From: Pseudoruegeria sp. HB172150
Lineage (GTDB): Bacteria; Pseudomonadota; Alphaproteobacteria; Rhodobacterales; Rhodobacteraceae
Direction of reading: 5' to 3'
NCBI RefSeq assembly: GCF_013184805.1
Contig: NZ_JAATNG010000002.1
Coordinates: 496,001 to 560,000 of the forward strand
DNA: 64,000 nucleotides
The position numbers and the translations under genes were made by a program. Shown one piece after another: positions 8,583 through 18,345 of this stretch; within the stretch, counting starts at the first letter, position 1; each line of letters opens with the position of its first letter. The notes under the pieces are model-generated. The model was not told the DNA's origin. It did not search any database and saw only the letters and a list, made by a program, of their open reading frames with translations.

Positions 8583-10388
8583 TTGAAGTACCGTCCGGAG
8601 ATCGACGGCCTTCGCTCCGTTGCGGTGGTTCCCGTCATCTTGTTCCACGCCGGTTCGTCAGTCTTCTCCGGCGGCTTCATCGGTGTGGATGTGTTTTTCG
8701 TGATCAGTGGTTATCTGATCACCGAAATCATACTGCGTGAACTGGATCAGAAACGCTTCTCAATCCTGAAATTCTACGAGCGACGAGCGCGAAGGATCCT
8801 TCCAGCGCTGTTTGTAGTGATCTCAGCGTGCTTTCCTTTCGGCTGGTTTCTGATGTTGCCGGACCCATTCGAAAACTTTGCGCAGAGCGTCGTTGCGACG
8901 CTGATCTTTGCAAACAATGTTCTCTTAAATATGACCAGTGGTTATTGGGATACGGCGGCAGAATTCAAGCCGTTGCTGCACACCTGGAGTCTAGGTGTGG
9001 AAGAACAGTACTACATTGTAGTGCCGCTGCTCTTTTGGATCACCACAAAATACGCCAAGCGATTTGTTCCTCACGTTGCAATTTTTTTGGCATTTCTGAG
9101 TTTCGCCGTTTGCCAGTTCTGGATGCTTGTCCGGCCTGACCACGCCTTCTACATGATCGATGCACGTGCATGGGAATTACTGGTCGGCTCGCTGGTCGCC
9201 ATTGCGTTTCGCAAAGGGATGACCCGGCCGAATGAGGCAGCAGCGCTACTAGGTCTCGCGGCCGTCCTCGGGTCGATTTTCTTGTTCGGACCGGAGACAC
9301 CTTTTCCGGGGTATGCGGCTTTGCTACCGGTTGTAGGAAGCGCAGCAGTCATCGGCTTTGGTCAGCAGGGAACCTTGACTGCCAGGCTGCTGTCAAATCG
9401 GCTTCTGGTCTGGACTGGGTTGATTAGCTACAGCCTCTACCTGTGGCATCAACCAATGTTCGCCTTCATGCGGATAGCCAGTGTCGAAGAGCCGTCATTG
9501 GTAACGATGTACTCTCTGATACCCCTGTTGTTCCTGCTGTCATATCTGACTTGGCGATTTGTCGAGCGACCGGCGCGCAATCCGGCTCTGTTGCCCAGCA
9601 AACCGGCCTCGGTAGTTGGGGCTGCAGGAATTGCTGTCTTCATGATTGCAATCGGTGTGACCATTCACGTCAACCATGGCTTTCCCGGCAGGATTTTCGA
9701 TATGAAAGAGAACCGGGCCAGCGACTACTACATTGCCTATAACAGCCGAGTGCACAGGTTTGAGGCCAACACGTTCGAGTCGAACGGGGCCTTGAACCTG
9801 GTCGTCGTCGGAAACAGCCAAGCGCGTGACTTCGTGAATATGATGACGGAAGCAGGTGAGCTTGAACGGTTCAACCTTGTGTACCGGCCGTACTTCGACG
9901 TTTGCGAACTCGGGCGCGAAGACAGTGAAACCTACGAACTTATCCGGTCGGCCGATGCAGCCATCTTTGTGACCTATCACCTAACCGACGTGTGCTGGGA
10001 GGAGATCGAGGGCTCCGGATTGCTTGATACAACAGCAGTCTTGTTCGTGGGCCTGAAGGATTTCGGCTACAATTTGAACGCGTTCGGAAGGGTTCCGGCA
10101 TCGGAACGAGCGGACATTAGAGTTCGAGTCGACGAAGACGTCGTGCGAAGGAACAGAAGGATAAAGAGTATTTTGCCGGCTGGGTACTTTCTAGATATCC
10201 TCGGGAATGCGTCTGAGACAGGAGATGAACTGCCTGTGTTCGACTCTTCAGGGGCAATTCTGTCCGGGGACCGTGTCCACGTGACGAAGCCTGGGGCGGA
10301 ATATTTCGGCTCCCTTCTTTTCGAGACAGAGGTCTGGAAGGAATTTCTGGGAGAATTGGAGATTGCCGCCAAAACACCTGACCGGTGA
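8583..10388 (+). CDS. membrane acyltransferase with SGNH domain (OafA-like)
   Basis: About 601 residues. The N-terminal half is an acyltransferase-3 domain with KYRPEIDGLRSVAVVPVILFH at the start, RRARRILPALF, and about ten membrane segments to residue ~370. The C-terminal half is periplasmic and SGNH-like, with LVVVGNSQARDF and the late block DRVHVTKPGAEYF, which supplies the expected Asp/His pair. The protein should O-acylate (commonly acetylate) a cell-surface glycan. Starts are uncertain: TTG 8583 gives the usual family N-terminus and has GGAG upstream, while TTG 8550 would add 11 residues. It is the last gene of this strand before a convergent gene. Confidence 0.85.
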   Translation: MKYRPEIDGLRSVAVVPVILFHAGSSVFSGGFIGVDVFFVISGYLITEIILRELDQKRFSILKFYERRARRILPALFVVISACFPFGWFLMLPDPFENFAQSVVATLIFANNVLLNMTSGYWDTAAEFKPLLHTWSLGVEEQYYIVVPLLFWITTKYAKRFVPHVAIFLAFLSFAVCQFWMLVRPDHAFYMIDARAWELLVGSLVAIAFRKGMTRPNEAAALLGLAAVLGSIFLFGPETPFPGYAALLPVVGSAAVIGFGQQGTLTARLLSNRLLVWTGLISYSLYLWHQPMFAFMRIASVEEPSLVTMYSLIPLLFLLSYLTWRFVERPARNPALLPSKPASVVGAAGIAVFMIAIGVTIHVNHGFPGRIFDMKENRASDYYIAYNSRVHRFEANTFESNGALNLVVVGNSQARDFVNMMTEAGELERFNLVYRPYFDVCELGREDSETYELIRSADAAIFVTYHLTDVCWEEIEGSGLLDTTAVLFVGLKDFGYNLNAFGRVPASERADIRVRVDEDVVRRNRRIKSILPAGYFLDILGNASETGDELPVFDSSGAILSGDRVHVTKPGAEYFGSLLFETEVWKEFLGELEIAAKTPDR

Positions 10389-10501
10389 AAGGCTTGCAAT
10401 AGTGCGCATGATCAATTGGACCAGCCGGCGCAGACGCAAGAGGAGTGCGGTGGCCGAAATTCCGGAATTGGACCCGAAAACGTCAACAATTCTTATGAGG
10501 G

Positions 10502-13500
10502 CTAAGTCCATTCTTCGACTTCGACTTCACATCTTGTCACCTTGCCCAGACTGCCTTCGCGGCCGTCCATCTCGATGTCGAAGGTCCAATAATACTGATC
10601 ATTGACCACGGAGTCTGTCCAGACACCACCAGCCTCTGAAATTTGGCCAATTCCGTGAATCTGAAAATTTGAGATTGAGAGCGCCATCGCTCCCTCTCGA
10701 TCGGCCGCGACCGTGTTGACGAGTGTAGCCTTGATGAATTCGTCGCTATAACTGAAGTACAAACGGTACTCCGTATCAAGAACACCGTCCGGCGTCGCAT
10801 AGCGTACGCGGAGCTTGCCGTCTCGCGAACGCTGATCGACCGCGCCCGTGCCCATGTCTTCGATCCGTACCTTGATCCGATGCGGACGGTTGGCGTAGAC
10901 ATCATCTTCGTCGTAAACGCCGCATTTCATCCAGAGCTTGTCCTTCAGGCCTATACAAGGCGTCTGATAGGCGCTGAACGTGGGTACCTGCATCTGCCGG
11001 GTCGCAGTGCCTTCGCCAGCATAGATGGACCAGCCGGACGTATCGACCGGGTCGCCGGTCGCGACATCGGCGAGTTGGAACGTATCCGTTGTGATCCCTG
11101 CGACCTTCCAGACGGTGCCGTTGACTTCGGCCATACCGTCGACGCCGTTGATGTATACAAAGTCGCCGTCCTGAAAATTGTGCCCGGTGGACGTCACAAC
11201 GCCCGGGTTGGATTGGGTTATGCCGGTGATCCCGGCCCGTAGTGCCCAGGCGCTGATGTGACCGCCGCCGGTGAAAGAGCCGAAGCCGGTGGTATCGATC
11301 GGCGCGCCAGTGTTTCTGTGGCGCAGCTCGAAAGTGTCCGTCGTAGGATTGCCAACCTGGTATCTTATTCCATCCAACTCGGTCATTCCGCCGATCCCGA
11401 CGAGGTACAGGAACTGGCCATGGGCCAAGCCGTGGCTCGGTGCGGTGACAATTCCTTGCGCTGCCTGCGTGATGCCGATGACCGGCTGACCCATTGGAAA
11501 TGAGCACCAACCGGTGTCCAAGGGCACGTGGATCGGCTTGCCAAGGCCCATGATGCTCTGGAAAGCGCGCGTTTTCGTGCGATCGACCGGCGCGGTGAGT
11601 CGCGTCAGTTCGTCAACGTGGATCCTGCAATCTGGATTGCTGAGCCCCTGCGCTTCAGCAATGTAGGGGACGGCGCAGTCCTCGATCCTGATGCGGCCTT
11701 CTTTGCCGGGCTTGATTGCAGCCTTGGTCGAACGGAACCGGCGGAGGGTTCGTGTGTAGTCGGTTGCCATCTGCTCGTACTCGTCGAGCAAGATGGGCAG
11801 GTTTGTTTGGCTGCCTTCTGTTTCCGCATCGGATGTCGATGAGCAGTTTTCTACGGTTTCCCCCAGCCCGCGCAGGTCAAGTCCCAGCAGTCCGCCGGTG
11901 ACGCTATCGTGGACGTTTCGGAAGACGGGCCGGATCGTCGGGTGACACTGAATGATCCCATCCGTATCGATGCCGACACCGTTCTCGAACAACAAGTCCT
12001 GCGCCCAGTTGCTGGCGTCGAGGTGGCGCACTTGCTCTGCGACGAAGTTCCTGACTGTCACAAAGCGCGAGCCACTGGTTATCGAATTGTAGCGAACCTT
12101 GCTTATCCTGCAGTGGTCGTAGGTGAGATTGTCGCACTTCGACGTCACGAAGCCATCCGAAAAATCTGGCTGCCATCCGGCGACTGGTCCCTCTATGGTG
12201 CAGTGTTCGACCAGGCCGGAAAGGCCGCGGAATCTGACTGTCGTGGCCGGGTCGCATAGAAAATCCAAGTTTTGAAGGTGGACGTAGGCGGGCTTGTAAC
12301 TCGATACCTCGGTTGGCGTCGTGCCAGGGTTCCCACCGAGATTGCCTTCGATCGAATCGAACCAGAAATCCAGCGGTTGATCGAGTTGCACCCTATTGCC
12401 ATCGAAGGCGGCAATCCTGCGAATGCACTGCTTGCGATAGCTCCAGCCGGTCTCCACCCGAGTGTCGGGCGCATTCAGGTAGAGCATGTCGCCGACATTC
12501 ATTCCCGTTACGTCCGCCAGTTCGATGAAAGTCGACCCACGTGGAGCATCTGTGGCAAGCACCGTCTCTGGTCCTTGAGGTCCTTCGAACTTGATGCCCT
12601 GGCCGGTGACATGCAGCGTTGTTCGACCGTCCGAGTACATCCTGAAGCGGCCATTAGCCGGCGCATAGATGTAGACGTTCTGGTTGCAGCGGATCCTCCC
12701 TTGCGGCAACCGAAGAGAGCAGCCGCGCGCAATGGCCGCCGCGCAGGCTGATTCAAATAGGGTGTGCATATCCGTTGTCCCGGTGACGTCGGGTTGCCAT
12801 GCGCCGAAATCCATAACTCCTTCTCGCGGAAGGACGTAAAGCTTGGTGCCATTCACTGTTACATCGTGATCGGAGGCACCGAGGGCTGCGACCTTGTAGG
12901 CGAAGCCTTCTTCCCGGGTGCGTATTACGGTGTTCTCGGCAAAGGTGGTGGCGGACGTGAAGAGATCGGAGGCGGTGTTGAACAGCACATCGCTGTGCCA
13001 GCCAAGAAGACTTTCACTGCCCGCGTCGTTGCGGAAGACTTGGAGGCCCGGCAGGGTGGCGACAAAGAATACTTCCGTGTCGTTGGTCGCGGCCAGGCCG
13101 CTGGCGACGCTGTCATATGTATCGCTGCCCGCGACCTGCGCAGCCACCGCATCAATGTTGACGCTTTGACTGACGGTTATCAGGTCCGTCTTTGCCTTGG
13201 CGCTTGCGACGGAAGCGTCGTTGTCTTCGGAAAGGGTTTTTATCCAGCCTGTGAGGCCTGCAAGTGCCGTGTTTCCATCATCCGCGAAGGTGAATGCCGC
13301 GCCGCCGGCGGCCACGGTCGCGCCGGCCCGGAACACCTCGCCGCGTGCTACAGCTGCCTTGAACCGATCGGAATTCGTGTACTGGATACCGGTTTCGTAG
13401 AGCTTGACGCCACCGGCCGTCTCTGCGTGAGCGTCAACGGCCCCCTGATCGGCAATGCGGAAGTATGTCGCCGCCGTGCTTGCAAGGATGATGTCGCCCG

Positions 13501-13879
13501 GAACGACTTTTGCGCGGCCGGTTCCCGCAGCGTAGGAAAGGATTTTGTTCTCTTCAATTTCCTCGACCGTCCGAAATCCGTGCTTGATCCCCAGGGACAC
13601 TGACGAGCCGATGGTGATGTTGTCCTGAGCGAACAGAGTCTCTTTGATGGGGGAAAGGATCACGACTTTGTAGTTGCCGTCGACCAGGTAACAAAGGTCG
13701 AACGCACCGTCGGAACTAGCCTTGAGGGGGTTTGACTGGGTGATGGTCAGCCCGCTGTCGCGATAAATCGGTGCCAACGTATCGCTGCCAGCAACATAGA
13801 TAAACTTCCGCGCCCCCGGGACTGGATTGCCCGATCCATCCAATGCATGGTTGGCGCTTTCAAGATTGAAGAGACCCAT
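10502..13879 (-). CDS. tailspike-like beta-helix protein (putative polysaccharide lyase/depolymerase)
   Basis: A 1125-residue protein on the strand opposite the EPS genes. ATG 13879 is chosen because it has GGAG 8 nt upstream and gives MGLFNLESANHALDGSGN; a longer frame to 14020 lacks such support. Residues 1-100 resemble phage tail-fibre or tailspike N-termini (DGSGNPVPGARKFIYVAG, LKASSDGAFDLCYLVDGNYKV). Residues ~355-700 have the pectate-lyase-superfamily layout of a right-handed beta-helix, beginning FGAWQPDVTGTTDMHTLF and LRLPQGRI. Two ~80-residue repeats follow (about 795-875 and 880-960), each with ITQ..GVVT..H....G...Y..GI.GM.E..G and TDTFEL. No signal peptide is visible. Likely role: cleavage of the EPS or a prophage-derived adhesin. 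Catalytic residues cannot be assigned. Confidence 0.75.
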   Translation of the reverse strand: MGLFNLESANHALDGSGNPVPGARKFIYVAGSDTLAPIYRDSGLTITQSNPLKASSDGAFDLCYLVDGNYKVVILSPIKETLFAQDNITIGSSVSLGIKHGFRTVEEIEENKILSYAAGTGRAKVVPGDIILASTAATYFRIADQGAVDAHAETAGGVKLYETGIQYTNSDRFKAAVARGEVFRAGATVAAGGAAFTFADDGNTALAGLTGWIKTLSEDNDASVASAKAKTDLITVSQSVNIDAVAAQVAGSDTYDSVASGLAATNDTEVFFVATLPGLQVFRNDAGSESLLGWHSDVLFNTASDLFTSATTFAENTVIRTREEGFAYKVAALGASDHDVTVNGTKLYVLPREGVMDFGAWQPDVTGTTDMHTLFESACAAAIARGCSLRLPQGRIRCNQNVYIYAPANGRFRMYSDGRTTLHVTGQGIKFEGPQGPETVLATDAPRGSTFIELADVTGMNVGDMLYLNAPDTRVETGWSYRKQCIRRIAAFDGNRVQLDQPLDFWFDSIEGNLGGNPGTTPTEVSSYKPAYVHLQNLDFLCDPATTVRFRGLSGLVEHCTIEGPVAGWQPDFSDGFVTSKCDNLTYDHCRISKVRYNSITSGSRFVTVRNFVAEQVRHLDASNWAQDLLFENGVGIDTDGIIQCHPTIRPVFRNVHDSVTGGLLGLDLRGLGETVENCSSTSDAETEGSQTNLPILLDEYEQMATDYTRTLRRFRSTKAAIKPGKEGRIRIEDCAVPYIAEAQGLSNPDCRIHVDELTRLTAPVDRTKTRAFQSIMGLGKPIHVPLDTGWCSFPMGQPVIGITQAAQGIVTAPSHGLAHGQFLYLVGIGGMTELDGIRYQVGNPTTDTFELRHRNTGAPIDTTGFGSFTGGGHISAWALRAGITGITQSNPGVVTSTGHNFQDGDFVYINGVDGMAEVNGTVWKVAGITTDTFQLADVATGDPVDTSGWSIYAGEGTATRQMQVPTFSAYQTPCIGLKDKLWMKCGVYDEDDVYANRPHRIKVRIEDMGTGAVDQRSRDGKLRVRYATPDGVLDTEYRLYFSYSDEFIKATLVNTVAADREGAMALSISNFQIHGIGQISEAGGVWTDSVVNDQYYWTFDIEMDGREGSLGKVTRCEVEVEEWT

Positions 13880-14233
13880 TTCTCGAACTCCAATTCCAGT
13901 TACCGGCACGATGTGCAGTGGCAAACCATGTCCGAATGCAGCGTGGGTGTGGGCGCTGGCCGAACGTGCGGACTGCCTCTTCGACCCTTGGCTGGACGAG
14001 GCCGGGACAATGGTCGCCAATTTCTAACCCGTTGATAATACGACGCGCGTTGCCTTCCGCGGGCGGCAACGCGCCAATGGTTGTTAAAGCCCGTCGGCAT
14101 TTCGATCTTGCCTGCCTGACGGGTCCGGGTCCATGAATTGAGAGGCAGGTCGAAAGCACTGTTGCGGCAAAGCCAGAATTGCAGGGTTATCAGGCTGGAA
14201 GGCTGCGGGAAGCTCTGCTAGAGGAGGATCCGA

Positions 14234-14314
14234 ATGAAACTTCCGTCGCGGCATCGGACCTGTGGCAGAACATTGAGGCCCTGTGAAAATATCAGTCGTA
14301 ACAGCGGTTTATAA
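14234..14314 (+). CDS. possible 26-residue leader ORF overlapping the next glycosyltransferase start
   Basis: AGGAGG at 14222-14227 is the best ribosome-binding site in this gap, but it serves ATG 14234, which is out of frame with the glycosyltransferase starting at GTG 14283. The resulting ORF ends at TAA 14312-14314, overlapping that gene by 32 nt. The peptide (MKLPSRHRTCGRTL...) resembles nothing I know. It could couple translation into the GTG-started gene, or the strong site could be incidental. Confidence 0.25.
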   Translation: MKLPSRHRTCGRTLRPCENISRNSGL

Positions 14315-15044
14315 CAGGGTGGACACGATCGCGCAGGCGATCCAGAGCGTTCAGTCACAGACCTATTCCGACATCGAGCACATCATCCAGGACGGGGGCT
14401 CGAATGATGGCACTTTGGAGGTCGTCGAGCGCCTCATACCCGATCGCGACCTGATCCAGACCGGGCGGGACGGCGGTATATACGACGCAATCAACCGCGG
14501 CATTCAGCGGACGACGGGTGATGTCGTCGGGTTAATGCATTCCGACGATTTCTTTGCCTCGCACGCGATCCTCGAGCGCGTAGCAACTGCCTTTGCAAAT
14601 CCATTGGTGCAGGGTGTTTACGGCGATCTAGACTATGTTTCGGCAGCAGATCCAAACCGGATCGTGCGGCACTGGCAGTCCGGGGACTACTCTCAGAAGC
14701 GTTTGCGGCGCGGCTGGATGCCGCCGCACCCGGCCTTGTACCTGCGAGCTGACGTCTACCGCCGATGGGGTCTTTACGATACCGCCTTCAAGATTTCGGC
14801 GGATTACGATGCTGTCTTGCGGTATCTGACGAAAGACGGGATGAGATTGGCATATGTGCCGGAGGTTTTCGTGAAGATGCGTGTTGGCGGCGAAAGCAAT
14901 CGATCACTCGAAAGGATCATGCTGAAAAGCCGCGAGGACCTACGGGCGATTCGCAAAAACAGGGTAGGGGGCGTCGGAACACTGGCCATGAAGAACCTGA
15001 GCAAAATCCCCCAGTTCGTGACTGCAGGTTTCCGCTCGGTATGA
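14283..15044 (+). CDS. family 2 glycosyltransferase (WcaE-like)
   Basis: A 253-residue short GT2 enzyme. It starts [22 protein letters not shown], then [14 protein letters not shown], and has a DXD-equivalent MHSDDFF near residue 82. The pattern [23 protein letters not shown] is common in colanic-acid-type WcaE and related enzymes, which fits the adjacent gmd and fcl. An in-frame TGA at 14274 excludes any longer start, so GTG 14283 is the only good choice. Its stop codon overlaps the gmd ATG (ATGA). Confidence 0.87.
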   Translation: MKISVVTAVYNRVDTIAQAIQSVQSQTYSDIEHIIQDGGSNDGTLEVVERLIPDRDLIQTGRDGGIYDAINRGIQRTTGDVVGLMHSDDFFASHAILERVATAFANPLVQGVYGDLDYVSAADPNRIVRHWQSGDYSQKRLRRGWMPPHPALYLRADVYRRWGLYDTAFKISADYDAVLRYLTKDGMRLAYVPEVFVKMRVGGESNRSLERIMLKSREDLRAIRKNRVGGVGTLAMKNLSKIPQFVTAGFRSV

Positions 15045-16162
15045 CGAAGACGGCGCTCATAACTGGCATCACCGGGCAGGACGGGTCGTATCTTGCAGAA
15101 TTCCTGCTGAAGAAGGGCTATGAAGTTCACGGCATCAAGCGCCGGGCGTCGTCGTTCAACACCGAGCGGATCGACCACATTTACCAAGACCCGAACCAAC
15201 CCGACCCTCGGCTGATCCTCCATTATGGCGACCTGTCCGATACGTCCAACCTGACGCGGATCGTCGCCGAAGTACGCCCTGACGAGGTGTACAATCTTGG
15301 CGCTCAAAGCCACGTCGCAGTAAGTTTCGAAGCACCGGAATACACGGCGGACGTGGACGGCATCGGCACATTGCGCCTACTTGAAGCGATACGTTTTCTG
15401 GGGCTCGAGAAGTCAGCACGTTTTTATCAGGCTTCGACGTCCGAGTTGTACGGGTTGGTCCAGGAGACGCCGCAGACGGAATCCACACCGTTCCACCCGC
15501 GTTCTCCGTACGCAGTGGCAAAGCTATACGCCTATTGGATAACCGTGAATTACCGCGAAGCCTACGGGATGTATGCCTGCAACGGGATCCTCTTCAACCA
15601 TGAGAGTCCGCGGCGGGGCGAAACATTCGTCACGCGAAAGATCACCCGTGGCCTGGCGAACGTGGCGCAAGGGCTGGAGCCTTGCCTTTACATGGGCAAC
15701 CTCGATGCTCTGCGGGACTGGGGCCACGCGAAGGACTATGTACGGATGCAATGGCTGATGCTGCAGCAGGACAGTCCGGAAGATTACGTGATCGCGACCG
15801 GTCAGCAGTACTCGGTGCGTGAATTCGTGCGCTGGTCAGCGTTGGAATTGGGACTGGATCTGGATTTCGAAGGCACCGGCGCTGAGGAAATTGGGCGGGT
15901 AGTCGGCAAGAAGGACAATCTGGCCCCGGCCGTTGAGGTGGGTGATGTGGTTCTAAGGATCAACCCGCGTTACTTCCGCCCGGCTGAGGTGGAGACGCTT
16001 CTGGGAGACGCGTCGAAAGCCCGGGATAAGCTGGGATGGACGCCAGAAATCACAACACGGGAAATGTGTGCCGAGATGATCGCGGCCGATCTGGAAACCG
16101 CACGGCGTCACGCATTCCTCAAGGAACACGGTATGGCGGTTCCGGTGTCCCTCGAGACCTGA
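15041..16162 (+). CDS. gmd: GDP-mannose 4,6-dehydratase
   Basis: 373 residues. It converts GDP-D-mannose to GDP-4-keto-6-deoxy-D-mannose, the first step to GDP-L-fucose (or GDP-rhamnose and related sugars). An extended SDR Rossmann start is visible ([19 protein letters not shown]), then the STSELYG block, the Tyr-x3-Lys pair in [10 protein letters not shown], and the family-specific [18 protein letters not shown]. Length matches the family (~370). ATG 15041 overlaps the previous stop; longer frames upstream lie within that glycosyltransferase. It is paired with fcl 28 bp downstream. No mannose-1-phosphate guanylyltransferase is in the window. Confidence 0.97.
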   Translation: MTKTALITGITGQDGSYLAEFLLKKGYEVHGIKRRASSFNTERIDHIYQDPNQPDPRLILHYGDLSDTSNLTRIVAEVRPDEVYNLGAQSHVAVSFEAPEYTADVDGIGTLRLLEAIRFLGLEKSARFYQASTSELYGLVQETPQTESTPFHPRSPYAVAKLYAYWITVNYREAYGMYACNGILFNHESPRRGETFVTRKITRGLANVAQGLEPCLYMGNLDALRDWGHAKDYVRMQWLMLQQDSPEDYVIATGQQYSVREFVRWSALELGLDLDFEGTGAEEIGRVVGKKDNLAPAVEVGDVVLRINPRYFRPAEVETLLGDASKARDKLGWTPEITTREMCAEMIAADLETARRHAFLKEHGMAVPVSLET

Positions 16163-16190
16163 TGGTCGATCCGGAATAGGAGCGGTGTGC

Positions 16191-17159
16191 ATGAAGGTCT
16201 TCGTCGCAGGGCATCGCGGCATGGTCGGCGGCGCGATCCTGCGCCGTCTGCAGGCGCGCCGGGAGGGTGGCGAAGCCGTCCAACTCGTCACGCGAACGCA
16301 TTCCGAGCTGGATCTGAGCTGCCAGGCGGGGGTGCGAGAGTTCTTTCGGGCCGAAAGACCCGATGCGGTAATCCTGGCGGCGGCCAAAGTCGGCGGAATA
16401 CTCGCCAACAACACCTATCCCGCGGATTTCATCTACGAGAACCTGATGATCGAGTGCAATGTGATCCATCAGGCGTTCGAGGCGGGTGTAACTCGTCTGC
16501 TCCAGCTCGGATCCAGTTGCATCTATCCGCGCGAGGCGCCGCAGCCTATGCGCGAGGACGCGCTTTTGACCGGTCCGCTAGAACCCACCAACGAGCCATA
16601 TGCAATCGCCAAGATCGCCGGGATCAAGCTGTGTGAAAGCTACAACCGACAGTACGGCGTCGACTACCGTAGTGTCATGCCCACCAACCTTTACGGCCCA
16701 GGAGACAATTTTCATCCGGAGAACAGCCACGTGCTGCCAGCTCTGATCCGGCGGTTTCACGAGGCGAAGGAGAGCGGGCTGGAATCGGTGTTCATCTGGG
16801 GCAGCGGCACTCCGCGGCGTGAGTTCCTGCATGTTGATGACATGGCTGGGGCGGCACTGTTCGTTCACGATCTGCCACCCGATGTCTACCGCGCTAATAC
16901 CGAACCGATGCTTAGCCACATCAACATTGGCTGCGGCAAGGATGTTTCGATCTGGAACCTGGCGGAACTGGTTGCAGAAATCGTCGGTTACGGCGGCCGG
17001 ATCGAGCGTGACGACACGAAACCGGATGGTACGCCGCGCAAGCTGATGGACGTGTCGCGTCTGGTGTCATTGGGTTGGAAGCCAAGGATCGGTTTGCGAG
17101 ATGGCATTGCGGCTACGTACGATTGGTACCTTGCCAATAACGGGCAGACGCGTGACTAA
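16191..17159 (+). CDS. fcl: GDP-L-fucose synthase (epimerase/reductase)
   Basis: 322 residues. NADPH-dependent 3,5-epimerase and 4-reductase that finishes GDP-L-fucose. Motifs: [19 protein letters not shown] at the N-terminus, [18 protein letters not shown], and the Tyr-x3-Lys pair in [23 protein letters not shown] 16191 has AGGAG 8 nt upstream and is preferred over GTG 16185. With gmd it shows that the polymer made here probably contains L-fucose. Confidence 0.96.
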   Translation: MKVFVAGHRGMVGGAILRRLQARREGGEAVQLVTRTHSELDLSCQAGVREFFRAERPDAVILAAAKVGGILANNTYPADFIYENLMIECNVIHQAFEAGVTRLLQLGSSCIYPREAPQPMREDALLTGPLEPTNEPYAIAKIAGIKLCESYNRQYGVDYRSVMPTNLYGPGDNFHPENSHVLPALIRRFHEAKESGLESVFIWGSGTPRREFLHVDDMAGAALFVHDLPPDVYRANTEPMLSHINIGCGKDVSIWNLAELVAEIVGYGGRIERDDTKPDGTPRKLMDVSRLVSLGWKPRIGLRDGIAATYDWYLANNGQTRD

Positions 17160-17349
17160 GATCGCTGGAAATGCCGATGCTCAGCGAATGGTCCGTACTT
17201 CCGACCGATCGAAGGTAACGAATGTGCAGCGAAGAGCGGAGATTTGTCGGTCCGATGTTCGAGTACGATGGCTCCGAAGCTCTCTCGCTCTGTCCGTATG
17301 TGAACATCTGGTTGTCGGCAGCCAATCTTGAGATGCGATTGAGTTTTTG

Positions 17350-18168
17350 ATGAAACCGACCTTCATTTTAGGATTGGGCGCACCGAAGTCGGGTACAACT
17401 TGGCTTTATCGCTACATCAATGCGCTGCCCGTTTCCAATCTCGGTATCCGGAAGGAGTACCGCGTTCTGAACGCGAGAGTGTCCGTTGACCCCGCCAAGC
17501 GCCGCGTCGGACTTGGAAAGATTTTCGCGAACAGGCTGGGTCCAATCCCGATGCCCTGCTACGCGGAAATCATTCGTTTGCCGATGCTGCGGATCGATGG
17601 CTTCTATGAATGGTACTTTCGCCGACTGATCTCCGGGGCCATGTGGATGACCGCGGATATCTCGCCGGGATACATGACGATGACCGAGGACCAACTTGAA
17701 GCTGCTGCCGAACGCCTAAAGCGGGCCGGCTTTGACGTGAAGGTTGTCTTCCTTATGCGCGATCCTTTCGAGCGGTGCTGGAGCGGGGCGCGCATGCGTA
17801 AGCGAAACGGACTGGAACCATTTTCGTCTCAAACTGACGAGCAGAACCTCAAAGCAATCTTGGAAGACGAGAACGTGGTAGCGAGAACCCGGTATGAGTT
17901 GACGGTTGCCGCGGTGGATGCAGTTTTCTCTGAAGATGCTGTGTTCTACGGTTTTTACGAAACGCTGTTTTCTAAGCAGGAGATTCAGCGTTTGAGCGAC
18001 TTTCTGGGCGTCAAGCCGGATTTCTCGATGCTGGACGCTCATTACAACAAATCGCCGAAAACTGAGAAGATCGGCGAGGATCTTGTCAGCCACGCTACCG
18101 ACATATTCAGAGAGACATATGCTTTTTGTAACACCCGTTTTCCGGTAACGACAGAAATCTGGCACTAA
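17350..18168 (+). CDS. PAPS-dependent carbohydrate sulfotransferase
   Basis: 272 residues with the sulfotransferase fold. The 5'-phosphosulfate loop is LGAPKSGTTWLYRYI at the N-terminus and the 3'-phosphate-binding segment is VVFLMRDPFERCWSGARM near residue 135. Both are needed to bind 3'-phosphoadenylylsulfate. The late region YGFYETLFS..EIQRLSDFLG is typical of bacterial carbohydrate sulfotransferases. It is separated from fcl by 190 bp and may have its own promoter. ATG 17350 is preferred to TTG 17347. It implies sulfation of the EPS. Confidence 0.85.
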   Translation: MKPTFILGLGAPKSGTTWLYRYINALPVSNLGIRKEYRVLNARVSVDPAKRRVGLGKIFANRLGPIPMPCYAEIIRLPMLRIDGFYEWYFRRLISGAMWMTADISPGYMTMTEDQLEAAAERLKRAGFDVKVVFLMRDPFERCWSGARMRKRNGLEPFSSQTDEQNLKAILEDENVVARTRYELTVAAVDAVFSEDAVFYGFYETLFSKQEIQRLSDFLGVKPDFSMLDAHYNKSPKTEKIGEDLVSHATDIFRETYAFCNTRFPVTTEIWH

Positions 18169-18180
18169 TCGAGTTTGAAG

Positions 18181-18263
18181 GCTGCGCCGATTACGCAGCA
18201 ATTCTTGCGAATTGCCAACTCGATCTGTAACTAAATGACCATGCCGGCGAATTGTTCCGGCAT
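18181..18263. terminator. two hairpins between convergent genes, possible bidirectional terminator
   Basis: Between the ends of the sulfotransferase (+) and the methyltransferase (-) there are two stem-loops. The first is GCTGCG (18181-18186) with CGCAGC (18194-18199). The second is ATGCCGG (18241-18247) with CCGGCAT (18257-18263). Neither is followed by a clear T-run on either strand, so intrinsic termination is possible but not shown. Confidence 0.3.
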
Positions 18264-18345
18264 CGAGAAGGCGGCGTCTCTGACGCATCCGGCGAAGCCG
18301 TAAGGGGCATATTTAGACTACTCATTGGTACCGCTCCTCAGAAAC

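Noticed and set aside
12764-13603. Plus-strand open frame opposite the tailspike gene
   Set aside because: No start site, no motif, and the opposite frame encodes a recognisable phage-type domain.
10502-14282. Prophage remnant around the tailspike-like gene
   Set aside because: No integrase, att-like repeats, capsid, tail or lysis genes are present on either side.
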